Assembly: GCF_004348315.1 (NCBI RefSeq)
Contig: NZ_SMKC01000030.1
Span: forward strand, 1-38,195
Direction of reading: 5' to 3'
Source of the DNA: Streptomyces sp. 8K308
GTDB taxonomy: Bacteria > Actinomycetota > Actinomycetes > Streptomycetales > Streptomycetaceae
Length of the DNA stretch: 38,195 nucleotides
Shown: one piece after another, positions 26,196 through 34,368 of the stretch
How the letters are laid out: every line of letters starts with the position of its first letter
How positions within the stretch are numbered: position 1 is the first letter of the stretch
Notes under the pieces: model-generated
What the model was told of the DNA's origin: nothing
Seen by the model: only the letters and a program-made list of their open reading frames with translations
Databases searched by the model: none
Translations under genes and position numbers: made by a program

Positions 26196-26266
26196 CCCCT
26201 ATTGCCCCTATCGAATTCGAGAGCGGCCGTAGGGGCTTGTCGCCACTCCGAGGCGGTGCCTAGTGT
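26196..26266 (+). promoter_or_regulatory. Candidate LAL-controlled promoter of the glycosyltransferase operon
   Basis: A TTGTCG (26237-26242) and a TAGTGT (26261-26266) separated by 18 bp resemble -35 and -10 boxes. Immediately upstream are a tandem direct repeat, CCCCTATTG and CCCCTATCG (26196-26213), and an inverted partner TAGGGGC (26230-26236) of GCCCCTA (26204-26210). An activator site abutting the -35 is plausible, and the LAL gene is adjacent. Confidence 0.5.
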
Positions 26267-26314
26267 CTTCCGTACGGTCCGCAGCCGACCCCGTCTGGTG
26301 AGGAACGAGGGGCC

Positions 26315-27631
26315 ATGACCCGAATTCTGTTCGCAACCATTCCCATAACCGGTCACGTTCGGCCGGGACTTCCGGTCGCACGCGAACTCGTCAATGCCGG
26401 CCACCAGGTCGCCTGGTACACCGGGCGGAGGTTCGAGCCGCTGGTGAGCCGCGTCGGCGCGAAATTCGTTCCCAGCTCCGTGGGAGCCGACGGCGACGTG
26501 TTGCAGGACATGACCGGCGACCGGAACGGAATCGGCGGCTTCAAGAGAATCATTCGGGAGCTTTTCGTCGAACCGGTGCCGGAGTACGCGCGTGACCTGT
26601 CGGACGTCATCGACGAGTTCCGCCCCGACGTGATCGTCGCCGATCACTGTTTCCTCGCCGGCCCGATGGTCGCGAGCCGGCGCGGAATCGGCAGCGTGGT
26701 GTACGTCGTCGGTCCGCTCGCCGTGTCGAGCGTCGACACCGCACCGTCCGGCACGGGCCTGGCCCCCTCGTCGTCGCCTCTCGGCCGGCTGCGCAACCGC
26801 ACCCTGTCGTGGCTGGTCGCCAACGTCGTGTTCCGGGACGTGCAGCAGGCGCTGCGCCGGGCGGCGGCCGCCATCGACTTCCCGGCGCTCGACGACTTCC
26901 TGACGGACTGGACCGTGCGGATCGCCGACCGCTACCTGGTGGCGGCGATACCGGAGTTCGAGTACCCGCGCAGCGATCTGCCGCCGGCCGTCGAGTTCAT
27001 CGGTCCCATGCTGCCCGCCGGCGTGGACGACTGGAGCCCACCCGACTGGTGGCCCGAGCTGCGGGCGGCGCGCCGCGCCGGGCGGCCGGTCGTGCTGGTC
27101 ACCCAGGGCACGGCGGCGACCGACCCACGTCAGTTGGTGCTTCCGACGATCTCGGCGCTCGCCGACACGGACGCCCTGGTGGTGGCCACCGCCCTCGGCG
27201 ACCTCCCCGACGACACGTTGCCCCGCCCACGGCCGGCCGGCCTGCGCCTCGAACGGTTCGTGCCCTACACCGAACTGCTCCCGCTGACCGACGTGATGGT
27301 CACCAACGGTGGCTACGGCGGTGTGCAGATGTCCCTCGCCTACGGCGTCCCCCTGGTGACCGCCGGCCGCAGCGAGGACAAGATGGAGGTCAACCGGCGG
27401 GTGGCCTGGTCGGGCGCCGGCATCTCGCTGAACACGTCGAACCCGCGCCCCGAGCGGCTCCGCTCGGCCGTCACCAGCGTGCTCGAGGACAGCCGGTACC
27501 GGGAGCGCGCCCAGCGGCTCAAGGCCGCGTACGCGCGGTACCCCGGGGCGCCGCGCGCCGCCGAGGCGATCCTGGAGACCGCCGCCGGCGCGGCACCGCT
27601 GTCCGCGGGCGACGAGGGACGGCCCCGATGA
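26315..27631 (+). CDS. GT1-family (UGT/MGT-like) glycosyltransferase
   Basis: 438 residues with the GT-B two-domain layout. The N-terminus MTRILFATIPITGHVRPGL carries the acceptor-side His14. The C-terminal donor-binding region has VTNGGYGGVQMSLAYGVPLV (about 329-348), the equivalent of the HHGG loop, then EDKMEVNRRVAWSGAGI. Such enzymes transfer a nucleotide-activated sugar to a small lipophilic acceptor. With RmlA and RmlB in the PKS operon, a dTDP-6-deoxyhexose is the likely donor and the released polyketide the acceptor. The ATG at 26315 follows GAACGAGGGG. It is the first gene of a three-gene operon and its stop overlaps the GMC start. The fold is certain; donor and acceptor are inferred from context. 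Confidence 0.95.
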   Translation: MTRILFATIPITGHVRPGLPVARELVNAGHQVAWYTGRRFEPLVSRVGAKFVPSSVGADGDVLQDMTGDRNGIGGFKRIIRELFVEPVPEYARDLSDVIDEFRPDVIVADHCFLAGPMVASRRGIGSVVYVVGPLAVSSVDTAPSGTGLAPSSSPLGRLRNRTLSWLVANVVFRDVQQALRRAAAAIDFPALDDFLTDWTVRIADRYLVAAIPEFEYPRSDLPPAVEFIGPMLPAGVDDWSPPDWWPELRAARRAGRPVVLVTQGTAATDPRQLVLPTISALADTDALVVATALGDLPDDTLPRPRPAGLRLERFVPYTELLPLTDVMVTNGGYGGVQMSLAYGVPLVTAGRSEDKMEVNRRVAWSGAGISLNTSNPRPERLRSAVTSVLEDSRYRERAQRLKAAYARYPGAPRAAEAILETAAGAAPLSAGDEGRPR

Positions 27632-29265
27632 GCACCGCCGAGGACCTGGCGAGCGTCACCTGGGACGTCGTCGTCGTCGGCACCGGCATGGGCGGCGGGA
27701 CCCTCGGCCACGAGCTGGCCCGGCTCGGCAGACGCGTGCTGTTCCTCGAGAAGGGCCACGCGAACCTCGACCGGGCCCCGACGATCACCGGAGGCTACCC
27801 CGAGGAGGCATTCGACCTCGCCCGGGTGACGGACACCGAGCGGGACCAACACCTGGCCCGCGGCGGGCGCAACACCGAGTGGTTCGAGGACACCACGCCC
27901 GGCGCGCGCCCGAAGCCGTTCCGGCCCATCGTCGGCTCCGGCGTCGGCGGCTCCTCCGCCCTCTACGGGATGGTCACCGAACGGTTCTTCCGCGAGGACT
28001 TCACCCCGCGGGAGAACTTCGGGGACACCGGCGACTCCACCGTGCCCGAGGCGTGGCCCGTCAAGTACGACGAGCTGGTGCCCTGGTATCAGAAGGCCGA
28101 GCGCCTGTACCGCGTCCGGGGCACCGCGGACCCGCTCCGCCCCGACGACGACACCGACGCGCTGCTCCCACCGGGCCCGGTCACCGCCGCCAACGCCGCG
28201 CTCGCCGAACACCTCGTCGAACGCGGCATGAGCCCCTACGGGCTGCACGTCGCCTGCGAGTACCTGGACGACTGCCAGGCGTGCCAGACCTTCCTGTGCG
28301 CCTCCGGCTGCAAGAACCACGCCGGCAACATCTGCGTCGAGCCCGCCGTCCGCGCGTACGGCGCGCGCCTGCTCGACCGCACCACCGCGGTCCGCGTCGA
28401 GGCGACCAGGACCCGGGTGACCGGCGTCGTCGCCAGGCGGGACGGTCGCACCCACGTGTTCCGCGGCCGGGTCGTCGTGGTGGCGGCCAGCGCGCTCATG
28501 ACGCCGGTGCTGCTGCTCAACTCCGCGTCCCGGGAGTGGCCGCGCGGCCTGGCCAACGGCAACGACCTGGTCGGCCGCAACCTGATGCGGCACTTCGTGG
28601 ACGTCTACCTGTTCAGGGCCGGCCCCGGCGAGCCCGTCCGCGGTCAGGTCAAGGAGCTGAGCGTCAACGACCTCTACCGGGTGGACGGCGAGAAGTACGG
28701 CACCTTCCAGTCGATGGGCCACGTCCCGCCCTACGCCTTCCTGATGAACTCCACCCGGGGGAACCGGCGGCTGCTCGGCCCGCTGCGCCCGCTCGCCGAC
28801 CGCCGCTGGAAGCCATCGGTCCAGGAGCGCTTCGTCACGATGGCCGCCATCATGGAGGACCTGCCCTACGCCGACAACCGGGTCCTGCCGGGGCCCGGCA
28901 GCACCGAGGGCCGGGGCCCGACGCTCGAACTCCGCTACACGGTGGGCGCGCCGGACCGCAGACGGCACCGCGAGTTCACCCGGTTGCTCCGCGCCCGGCT
29001 CGGCCGGCGGCCGGGCTCGTGGCTCCCGCCGATCCGCCTGTCGGGGGCCGACATGAACAGCGCCCTCGGCCACCAGTGCGGCACCTGCCGCTTCGGCGAC
29101 GACCCGCGCACCAGCGTGCTCGACCCGGACAACCGCGCCTGGGGCGTGGACAACCTCTACGTGGTCGACACCTCGATGCTGCCGTCGAGCGGCGGCATCA
29201 ACCCCAGTCTCACCATCGCGGCCAACGCGCTGCGCGTCGGCCACGTCATCCACGGCACGCTGTAG
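27628..29265 (+). CDS. GMC-family FAD-dependent oxidoreductase with a cysteine cluster
   Basis: 545 residues. The FAD-binding GTGMGGG is at 18-24, and the GMC C-terminal signature includes the active-site His482 (HQCGTCRFG) and Asn525 (GGINPSLTIAANALR). It oxidises an alcohol or sugar hydroxyl to a carbonyl using FAD. The sequence resembles the large subunit of membrane gluconate/fructose/glucose dehydrogenases more than choline oxidases. An unusual group of cysteines, Cys210, 216, 219, 224 and 228, lies in the region where, as I recall, bacterial FAD-glucose dehydrogenase binds a 3Fe-4S cluster. No signal peptide or small/cytochrome subunit is visible. The start overlaps the glycosyltransferase stop (ATGA). 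The substrate is unknown: the sugar of the product or an aglycone alcohol. Confidence 0.93.
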   Translation: MSTAEDLASVTWDVVVVGTGMGGGTLGHELARLGRRVLFLEKGHANLDRAPTITGGYPEEAFDLARVTDTERDQHLARGGRNTEWFEDTTPGARPKPFRPIVGSGVGGSSALYGMVTERFFREDFTPRENFGDTGDSTVPEAWPVKYDELVPWYQKAERLYRVRGTADPLRPDDDTDALLPPGPVTAANAALAEHLVERGMSPYGLHVACEYLDDCQACQTFLCASGCKNHAGNICVEPAVRAYGARLLDRTTAVRVEATRTRVTGVVARRDGRTHVFRGRVVVVAASALMTPVLLLNSASREWPRGLANGNDLVGRNLMRHFVDVYLFRAGPGEPVRGQVKELSVNDLYRVDGEKYGTFQSMGHVPPYAFLMNSTRGNRRLLGPLRPLADRRWKPSVQERFVTMAAIMEDLPYADNRVLPGPGSTEGRGPTLELRYTVGAPDRRRHREFTRLLRARLGRRPGSWLPPIRLSGADMNSALGHQCGTCRFGDDPRTSVLDPDNRAWGVDNLYVVDTSMLPSSGGINPSLTIAANALRVGHVIHGTL

Positions 29266-29273
29266 GGGGACGC

Positions 29274-30341
29274 ATGGCGGAGGACCACGCGAGGACAGTG
29301 CGGATCGGCGTCCTGGGCGCCGCTCGGATCGTGCGGCGGGCGCTGGTGGTGCCCGCCCGTCGGGTGCCGGGGGTCACGGTGGCCGCGCTCGCCGCCCGCG
29401 ACCGTGACCGGGCCCGCGCACACGCCCGTCGCCTCGGCATCCCACGCGTCCACGCGGACTACGACGCGCTGCTCGCCGACCCCGACCTCGACGCCGTCTA
29501 CGTGCCGCTGCCCAACTCCCTGCACGCGGAGTGGGGCGTCCGGGCGCTGCGCGCCGGCAAGCACGTGCTGTGCGAGAAACCGATCGCCGGCAACGAGGCG
29601 GAGGCTCGGTGGCTCGCGGACGAGGCGGCCCGCGCCGGGCGGGTGGTCTGCGAGGCGATGCACCCCGTCTACCACCCGCTCGCGGACCGGGTCGGCACGC
29701 TCGTCGCCGAGGGCGCGATCGGCGAGGTCCGGCACGTCGAGGCGCGGATCAGCTTCCCGATCCCCTCCCGCGGTGACATCCGCTGGAGCTACGAGCTCGG
29801 CGGCGGCGCCCTGATGGACCTGGGCGTCTACGCGGTGGCGCTGCTGCGCGCCTGGGCTGGTGCCGAGCCGGTCGAGGTGACCGGGGCGGAGGCGCGGATC
29901 CGCACCCCGGACGTCGACCGCCGGGTCGACGCCCGGCTGCGCTTCGCGAACGGCGCGACCGGCCGGCTCGTGACCTCGATGTGGGGCTGGCCGGCGCTGG
30001 CCAGCCGCTGTCATGTCGAGGGCTCCCGTGGCCGGTTGACGGTGCTCAATCCGCTCGGGCCGCACCTGTTCAACCGGATCGTCCTGGATGTCGACGGCGA
30101 GCGGAGCCGCGAGAGGGTGGCCGGGCGCCCCGACACCTACACGTGCCAGCTCCGGGCCTTCGTGGCCGCCGTCACGGGCGGCGAACCCCCGCGGACCGGG
30201 CCCGAGCACTTCCTGGCCTCCATGCGCGTCATCGACGCGATCTACCGCCGAGCTGGCCTCCCCCCACGCGGTGTCCAGGCCGACGCCGGTCGAGGCGCCC
30301 GCGGGCTCGTTCCCCCCGACCCTGATCCCCGCGTCGACTAG
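29274..30341 (+). CDS. Gfo/Idh/MocA-family oxidoreductase, possible sugar ketoreductase
   Basis: 355 residues: an N-terminal Rossmann fold (VRIGVLGAARI, about 9-19), the family motif EKP at 101-103 (Lys102), and DLGVY at 182-186 where many relatives have DxxxH. From memory, the dTDP-sugar C3-ketoreductase KijD10 uses a Lys and a Tyr at matching positions, so a ketosugar reductase in the dTDP-deoxysugar pathway is the favoured reading. Alternatively it could act with the neighbouring GMC enzyme in an oxidation/reduction (epimerisation) of a sugar carbon. The ATG is 8 bp after the GMC stop. The gene ends convergently with the minus-strand DUF885 gene, the two stop codons sharing CTAG at 30338-30341. 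Confidence 0.92.
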   Translation: MAEDHARTVRIGVLGAARIVRRALVVPARRVPGVTVAALAARDRDRARAHARRLGIPRVHADYDALLADPDLDAVYVPLPNSLHAEWGVRALRAGKHVLCEKPIAGNEAEARWLADEAARAGRVVCEAMHPVYHPLADRVGTLVAEGAIGEVRHVEARISFPIPSRGDIRWSYELGGGALMDLGVYAVALLRAWAGAEPVEVTGAEARIRTPDVDRRVDARLRFANGATGRLVTSMWGWPALASRCHVEGSRGRLTVLNPLGPHLFNRIVLDVDGERSRERVAGRPDTYTCQLRAFVAAVTGGEPPRTGPEHFLASMRVIDAIYRRAGLPPRGVQADAGRGARGLVPPDPDPRVD

Positions 30342-31588
30342 GCGGTTCCGTTCGGATCAGCTGGTCCGCCCGGTGAACCGCAGAGGTCACGCCCGTCGAG
30401 ATCCGCCGGCAGCAGCTGCTCGGTGAGCAGCCGCCGCACGGCCGCGTGCCGGTCGCCGCGTGCCAGGAACTCCCCGACCAGCCGGTGCCCGTGGTGGTAG
30501 CCGAGCACGTAGAGCCCCATTCCCGGAGCGCCGATAGAGGTCAGGGCGGCCGCGACGCCGGCCTCGTCGAGCAGGGCCCAACGGGCCAGGTAGCCGGCGA
30601 CCTCGGCCCGCGGCCTGCCGTCGGCGGCCAGCAGCGCGGCGTTGGCCCAGGCGCCCCAGAGCAGGTTCCTCGCGTGGTGGACGGCCGCGAGGTCGCCTCC
30701 GTCGGGCGCGATCCCGAAGGCGGGGAACACCCGGTCGGCGAGCCAGCGTTGGGCCTCGTCGCCGGGGAAGACCACCCCCTGGGCGTGCAGTCCGATGCCC
30801 TCGCTGACCACGAAGGCGGGCGACAGCATGAACCGCACCCACTGGTCCTTCCAGCCCCGCCCCTCGACGAGATGGAGCTCCTTCAGCATCGACTCGGCGA
30901 TGTGCCCGGGGTGCCCCTCGTGGGCGACGACGTACAGCAGGTCGGCGAGGTTGAACGGCAGGCTCTCGTTGACGTGGATCGTGGAGCGCAGCTCGCCGTC
31001 GTAGGAGCCGGCGGCCAGGAAGTGCGCCTCCGGCACCAGACGCACGCCGACGCACTCGTCCGCGGGCAGCGGGACGATGACGTGGGTGCGGGCCCGCGTC
31101 TCGGCCACCGCCAGGCCGATGAGGTCCGGCAGTTCGCCCCGCCGGTGATCGGGCAGGGCGTGCGCGGCCTCCCACGCCCGCAGCCGGTCGGCCAACCGGC
31201 CTGAGCCACGCGGCAGCGCGGCGTCGAGCATGGCGTGCGCCGCCGCCAACTCCGCCTCGGGCACCGGGTCGGCGGCGATCCCCAGCGTCTCCCGCGCGTA
31301 CTCGGCCAGCGGCGGACACCCGCCGTCCGACGTCCGCGCCACGGCCCGCAACGCTCGTACCTGGGCCGCCAGGTAACGGCTCCGCGGCGGCGCGAACGGC
31401 AGCCGGTCCAAGAGCCACTCCGCGTCGTCCACCAACCGCCGGGACGGCGGCGGCTCCTCCGCCGCCACCCGACGCTCCCAGGCCGCCGGGCCCCGGTAGA
31501 TCAACATCCCGCCCACGCGCCGCGCGACCCGCAGCGCCAACAGCGCGTACCCGCGCACCCAGGCGTCCTGCGACATTCGATCGTCCAT
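30338..31588 (-). CDS. DUF885-like putative metallopeptidase
   Basis: 416 residues. The motif HEGHPGH at 223-229 matches the zinc-site signature of DUF885 proteins, with a downstream VSEGIGLHAQGVVF segment that may supply the third ligand. There is no signal peptide or membrane segment, so it is probably cytoplasmic. The physiological substrate of the family is poorly known. The ATG at 31588 is the upstream choice; a second Met at residue 5 is possible. It diverges from a TetR gene over only 41 bp, which suggests common regulation. It shows no obvious link to the polyketide cluster. Confidence 0.85.
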   Translation of the reverse strand: MDDRMSQDAWVRGYALLALRVARRVGGMLIYRGPAAWERRVAAEEPPPSRRLVDDAEWLLDRLPFAPPRSRYLAAQVRALRAVARTSDGGCPPLAEYARETLGIAADPVPEAELAAAHAMLDAALPRGSGRLADRLRAWEAAHALPDHRRGELPDLIGLAVAETRARTHVIVPLPADECVGVRLVPEAHFLAAGSYDGELRSTIHVNESLPFNLADLLYVVAHEGHPGHIAESMLKELHLVEGRGWKDQWVRFMLSPAFVVSEGIGLHAQGVVFPGDEAQRWLADRVFPAFGIAPDGGDLAAVHHARNLLWGAWANAALLAADGRPRAEVAGYLARWALLDEAGVAAALTSIGAPGMGLYVLGYHHGHRLVGEFLARGDRHAAVRRLLTEQLLPADLDGRDLCGSPGGPADPNGTA

Positions 31589-31603
31589 ACGACCGACGCT
31601 AGG

Positions 31604-31629
31604 CGTACGAACTTCCGTACCCTGTACGG
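31604..31629. promoter_or_regulatory. Candidate TetR operator between the DUF885 and TetR genes
   Basis: GTACG-N6-CGTAC (31605-31620) is an inverted repeat, followed by another GTACGG directly before the TetR ATG. It fills almost the whole 41-bp gap between divergent genes, so it is a natural autoregulatory site. Confidence 0.55.
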
Positions 31630-32322
31630 ATGAGCGACGACAGCCTGTGGTTCCGCGAGGACGCCGCGGTGGTTCGCCGGCCGCGGCTGTCGCGGGAGCG
31701 GATCGTGACGGCGGCCGTCGGACTGCTGGACGCGGAGGGGATGACCGGCTTCTCGATGCGGCGGCTCGCCGCCCGCCTCGACGCCGGCACGATGTCCCTC
31801 TACGGCCACGTCTCGAGCCGCGAGGACGTGCTCGACCTGGCCCTGGACGCGGTCTTCGACGAGATCCCGCTGCCGGCGCCAGGTACGCCGTGGCGGGCCG
31901 TGCTCACCGCCCAACTCGTCGAGAGCCGGCGGATGATGCGCCGCCACCCGTGGGTCCCGGCGCTGCGCGCCACCCGGCCGCTGCTCGGCCCGATCGCCCT
32001 GGCCCACTCCGAGTGCTTCTACGCCGCCCTCGCCGACGCCGGCCTCACCGGGCCGAGCCTGATCGCCGCCGTCAACGCGCTGACCTCCTACGCCCACGGC
32101 CACTCGGCCGCCGAGAACGTCTGGCGCACCACCGTCCGCGACCCGGAGCAGGAGGCCGAGCTCCGCCGCCGCGTCCAGGACCACCTGAGCCGCCGCGCCG
32201 ACCGGTACCCGACGCTGGCGGCCCACGCCCAGGTCGAGTACGCCGACTTCGACGGCTCCTTCGAACTCGGCCTCGAACTCGTCCTGGACGGCATCGAGGC
32301 CCGGTTGCCGCCGGTAGCGTGA
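31630..32322 (+). CDS. TetR-family regulator (TetR_C tetracycline-repressor-like)
   Basis: 230 residues. The helix-turn-helix is at about 34-56 (FSMRRLAARLDAGTMSLYGHV), preceded by PRLSRERIVTAAVGLL, and the C-terminal helices resemble the TetR_C_1 group. It diverges from the DUF885 gene and lies 5 bp before the APH-fold gene, so it probably controls both. The ATG at 31630 abuts the candidate operator, leaving no room for a ribosome binding site; a leaderless transcript is likely. The ligand is unknown. Confidence 0.9.
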   Translation: MSDDSLWFREDAAVVRRPRLSRERIVTAAVGLLDAEGMTGFSMRRLAARLDAGTMSLYGHVSSREDVLDLALDAVFDEIPLPAPGTPWRAVLTAQLVESRRMMRRHPWVPALRATRPLLGPIALAHSECFYAALADAGLTGPSLIAAVNALTSYAHGHSAAENVWRTTVRDPEQEAELRRRVQDHLSRRADRYPTLAAHAQVEYADFDGSFELGLELVLDGIEARLPPVA

Positions 32323-32327
32323 GCGCC

Positions 32328-33131
32328 ATGACAGCCGGGGAAGAACGGGCGTTGGCGGGCGGCATGGCGAACGCGGGGGCCGTGACGCTCCGCGGCGACG
32401 TGGTCCGCCGGCCGGCGCCGGCCAACGCGAAGGCAATCCACGACCACCTGCGCGCGCTGCGCCGGCAGGGCTTCGACGGGGCTCCCAGGCCCCTGCGGAT
32501 CACCGCCGACGGCCGGGAGGAGTTGGGCTTCGTCCCGGGCGACGTGGCGTTGCCGCCCTTCCCCGCCTGGGTGCTGACGGACGAGGCCCTGGCGTCCGTG
32601 GGTCGGCTGCTGCGGCGCCTGCACGAAGCCAGCGCGGCGATCCCCCTCGCCCCGGCCGCCGCCTGGTCGCGCGAGCTCTCCGACCCGGCCGGCGGCCCGC
32701 TGCTGTGCCACAACGACGTCTGCCCGGAGAACGTCGTCTTCCGTGACGGCCGGGCCGTCGCCCTCATCGACTTCGACCTGGCCGCCCCTGGCCGCCCGAT
32801 CTGGGACGTGGCGATGGCCGCCCGCTACTGGGTCCCCATGCGGGACCCCGAGACCGCGCGCCGCACCCATCCCCAACCGCTCGACCCCGCGGCCCGGTTG
32901 CGGCTGCTGGCCGACAGCTACGGCCTCTCGGGAGCCGAGCGGGCCGAACTGCCGCTGGTGATCGAGGAGGCGACGGCCGCCGGGCGCGCCTTCGTCGCCG
33001 CCCGGGTCGACCGGGGCGACGCCACCTACCTGGCGGCGCTGGCCAGGAGCGGCGGCTGGGCGGGCTGGGACCGGCTGCGGTCCTGGCTGGAGGCCAACCG
33101 GCGGAGGTTCACGGCCGCGCTCACCGAGTGA
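32328..33131 (+). CDS. Aminoglycoside-phosphotransferase-fold kinase
   Basis: 267 residues. The catalytic loop HNDVCPEN (128-135; Asp130, Asn135) and the metal-binding DFD (148-150) are intact, so a kinase of the APH/choline-kinase fold is expected. The N-lobe is short. Such small proteins phosphorylate antibiotics or metabolites, and many have no known substrate; a resistance role should not be assumed. It starts 5 bp after the TetR stop and is probably co-transcribed with it. Confidence 0.86.
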   Translation: MTAGEERALAGGMANAGAVTLRGDVVRRPAPANAKAIHDHLRALRRQGFDGAPRPLRITADGREELGFVPGDVALPPFPAWVLTDEALASVGRLLRRLHEASAAIPLAPAAAWSRELSDPAGGPLLCHNDVCPENVVFRDGRAVALIDFDLAAPGRPIWDVAMAARYWVPMRDPETARRTHPQPLDPAARLRLLADSYGLSGAERAELPLVIEEATAAGRAFVAARVDRGDATYLAALARSGGWAGWDRLRSWLEANRRRFTAALTE

Positions 33132-33149
33132 CGGAGCCGGTCACGGGGA

Positions 33150-33178
33150 TTGACGGCCGTCGCGTGCGGCTCGATAGT
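33150..33178 (+). promoter_or_regulatory. Promoter of the secreted esterase gene
   Basis: TTGACG (33150-33155), a 17-bp spacer and GATAGT (33173-33178) form a good vegetative-type promoter. The transcription start would fall within or next to the CebR-type palindrome immediately downstream. Confidence 0.65.
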
Positions 33179-33184
33179 CCGAGT

Positions 33185-33198
33185 TGGGAGCGCTCCCA
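33185..33198. promoter_or_regulatory. CebR-type operator
   Basis: TGGGAGCGCTCCCA is a perfect 14-bp palindrome identical to the known CebR box of streptomycetes, where the LacI-family repressor CebR controls cellulose and cello-oligosaccharide genes. It lies just after the -10 box and before a gene with a cellulose-binding domain, a position suited to repression. Confidence 0.88.
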
Positions 33199-33245
33199 AG
33201 AGGGCGGGCCACCGCCTGCCCCCACCTCCGATCCGAGGAGCGTTC

Positions 33246-34325
33246 ATGTTCGCCTCACCACGACGCCGGCGCGGCCGGCTCCTGACGCTGTTGCTCACCC
33301 TGCTGCTCGCGGCCGGCGCGAGCCTCGCCGCGCAGCCCGCCGCGGCCGCCACCCCGACCCGTGTCATGCTGCTCGGCGACTCCATCACCGGCAACAACGG
33401 CTGCTGGCGCGCGCTGCTGTGGCAGCACCTGCAGGCCACGGGACACACCGACGTCGACTTCGTCGGCACCCTCCAGAACCCCTACTGTCAGGGCTCCTTC
33501 GACGTCGACAACGAGGGGCACGGCGGCTTCCTGGCCACCGGCATCGCGAACAACGGCCAGCTTCCCGGCTGGCTCTCCGCCACCCAGCCGGACATCGTGA
33601 TGATGATGCTCGGCACCAACGACGTGTGGAGCCACCTGCCGCCGACCACCATCCTCGACGCCTACACCACACTCCTGGGCCAGATGCGCGCCCAGAACCC
33701 GGACATGAGGCTGATCGTCGCGCAGATACCGCCGATGAACCCGGGCGGCTGCGCCGACTGCGCCCAGGGCGCGGTCAACCTCAACAACGCCATCCCGGGG
33801 TGGGCCAGCACACACAGCACCGAGCGCTCGCCGATCACCGTGGTCGACCAGTGGACGGGCTTCGACACGGCCACGGACACCACCGACGGTGTGCACCCCA
33901 ACGAGACCACCGGCATCCAGAAGTTGGAGAGCCGCTGGTACCCGGCGCTGGCCGCGGCGCTCGGCGAAGGCGGCGGCGATCCTGGGCCCGGCCCTGACCC
34001 GGGCACCGGCGCCTGCCGCGTCGCCGTCAGCACCAACAGCTGGAACACCGGCCTGACGGCGTCCATCAACGTCACCAACACCGGAACCACCACCGTCAAC
34101 GGCTGGTCCCTCGACTTCACGTTGGCCGGCGGTCAGCGCATCACCTCCGGCTGGAACGCCAGCTACGCCCCGAGCAGCGGCACGGTCACCGCGACCAACG
34201 CCGCCTACAACGCCACGATCGCGCCCGGGGCCAGCGTCTCCATCGGCTTCCAGGCCACCCACACCGGCAACGCCGCGGGACCGACCGCCTTCGCGCTCAA
34301 CGGCACGGCCTGCGCGACGGCCTGA
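33246..34325 (+). CDS. Secreted SGNH esterase (CE3-like) with C-terminal CBM2
   Basis: 359 residues. Residues 1-35 are a signal peptide (basic start, LLTLLLTLLLAAG core, AAAA before the cut). The SGNH hydrolase domain has the nucleophile Ser46 in LGDSITG, the LGTNDVW block and a DGVHPN Asp-His pair near 216-219, and resembles acetylxylan esterases of family CE3. A Gly/Pro/Asp linker (about 240-255) leads to a family 2 carbohydrate-binding module (CRVAVSTNSWNTG to the end) for attachment to cellulose. It probably deacetylates plant xylan outside the cell. The ATG at 33246 follows GAGGAG. The CebR box upstream supports induction by cello-oligosaccharides. It is unrelated to the polyketide cluster. 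Confidence 0.92.
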   Translation: MFASPRRRRGRLLTLLLTLLLAAGASLAAQPAAAATPTRVMLLGDSITGNNGCWRALLWQHLQATGHTDVDFVGTLQNPYCQGSFDVDNEGHGGFLATGIANNGQLPGWLSATQPDIVMMMLGTNDVWSHLPPTTILDAYTTLLGQMRAQNPDMRLIVAQIPPMNPGGCADCAQGAVNLNNAIPGWASTHSTERSPITVVDQWTGFDTATDTTDGVHPNETTGIQKLESRWYPALAAALGEGGGDPGPGPDPGTGACRVAVSTNSWNTGLTASINVTNTGTTTVNGWSLDFTLAGGQRITSGWNASYAPSSGTVTATNAAYNATIAPGASVSIGFQATHTGNAAGPTAFALNGTACATA

Positions 34326-34336
34326 GACCGCGCACT

Positions 34337-34364
34337 GCGGCCCCACCGGAGGCGGCGGGGCCGC
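34337..34364. terminator. Hairpin between the convergent esterase and TetR genes
   Basis: GCGGCCCC and GGGGCCGC arms (8 bp) flank a 12-base loop, 11 bp after the esterase stop and just before the TetR stop. A likely bidirectional terminator. Confidence 0.6.
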
Positions 34365-34368
34365 CCGT

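Noticed and set aside
32328..33131. Reading the APH-fold gene as an antibiotic-resistance gene of the cluster
   Set aside because: It lies beyond the cluster border in a TetR operon, and APH-fold proteins have many non-resistance substrates; nothing ties it to the polyketide.
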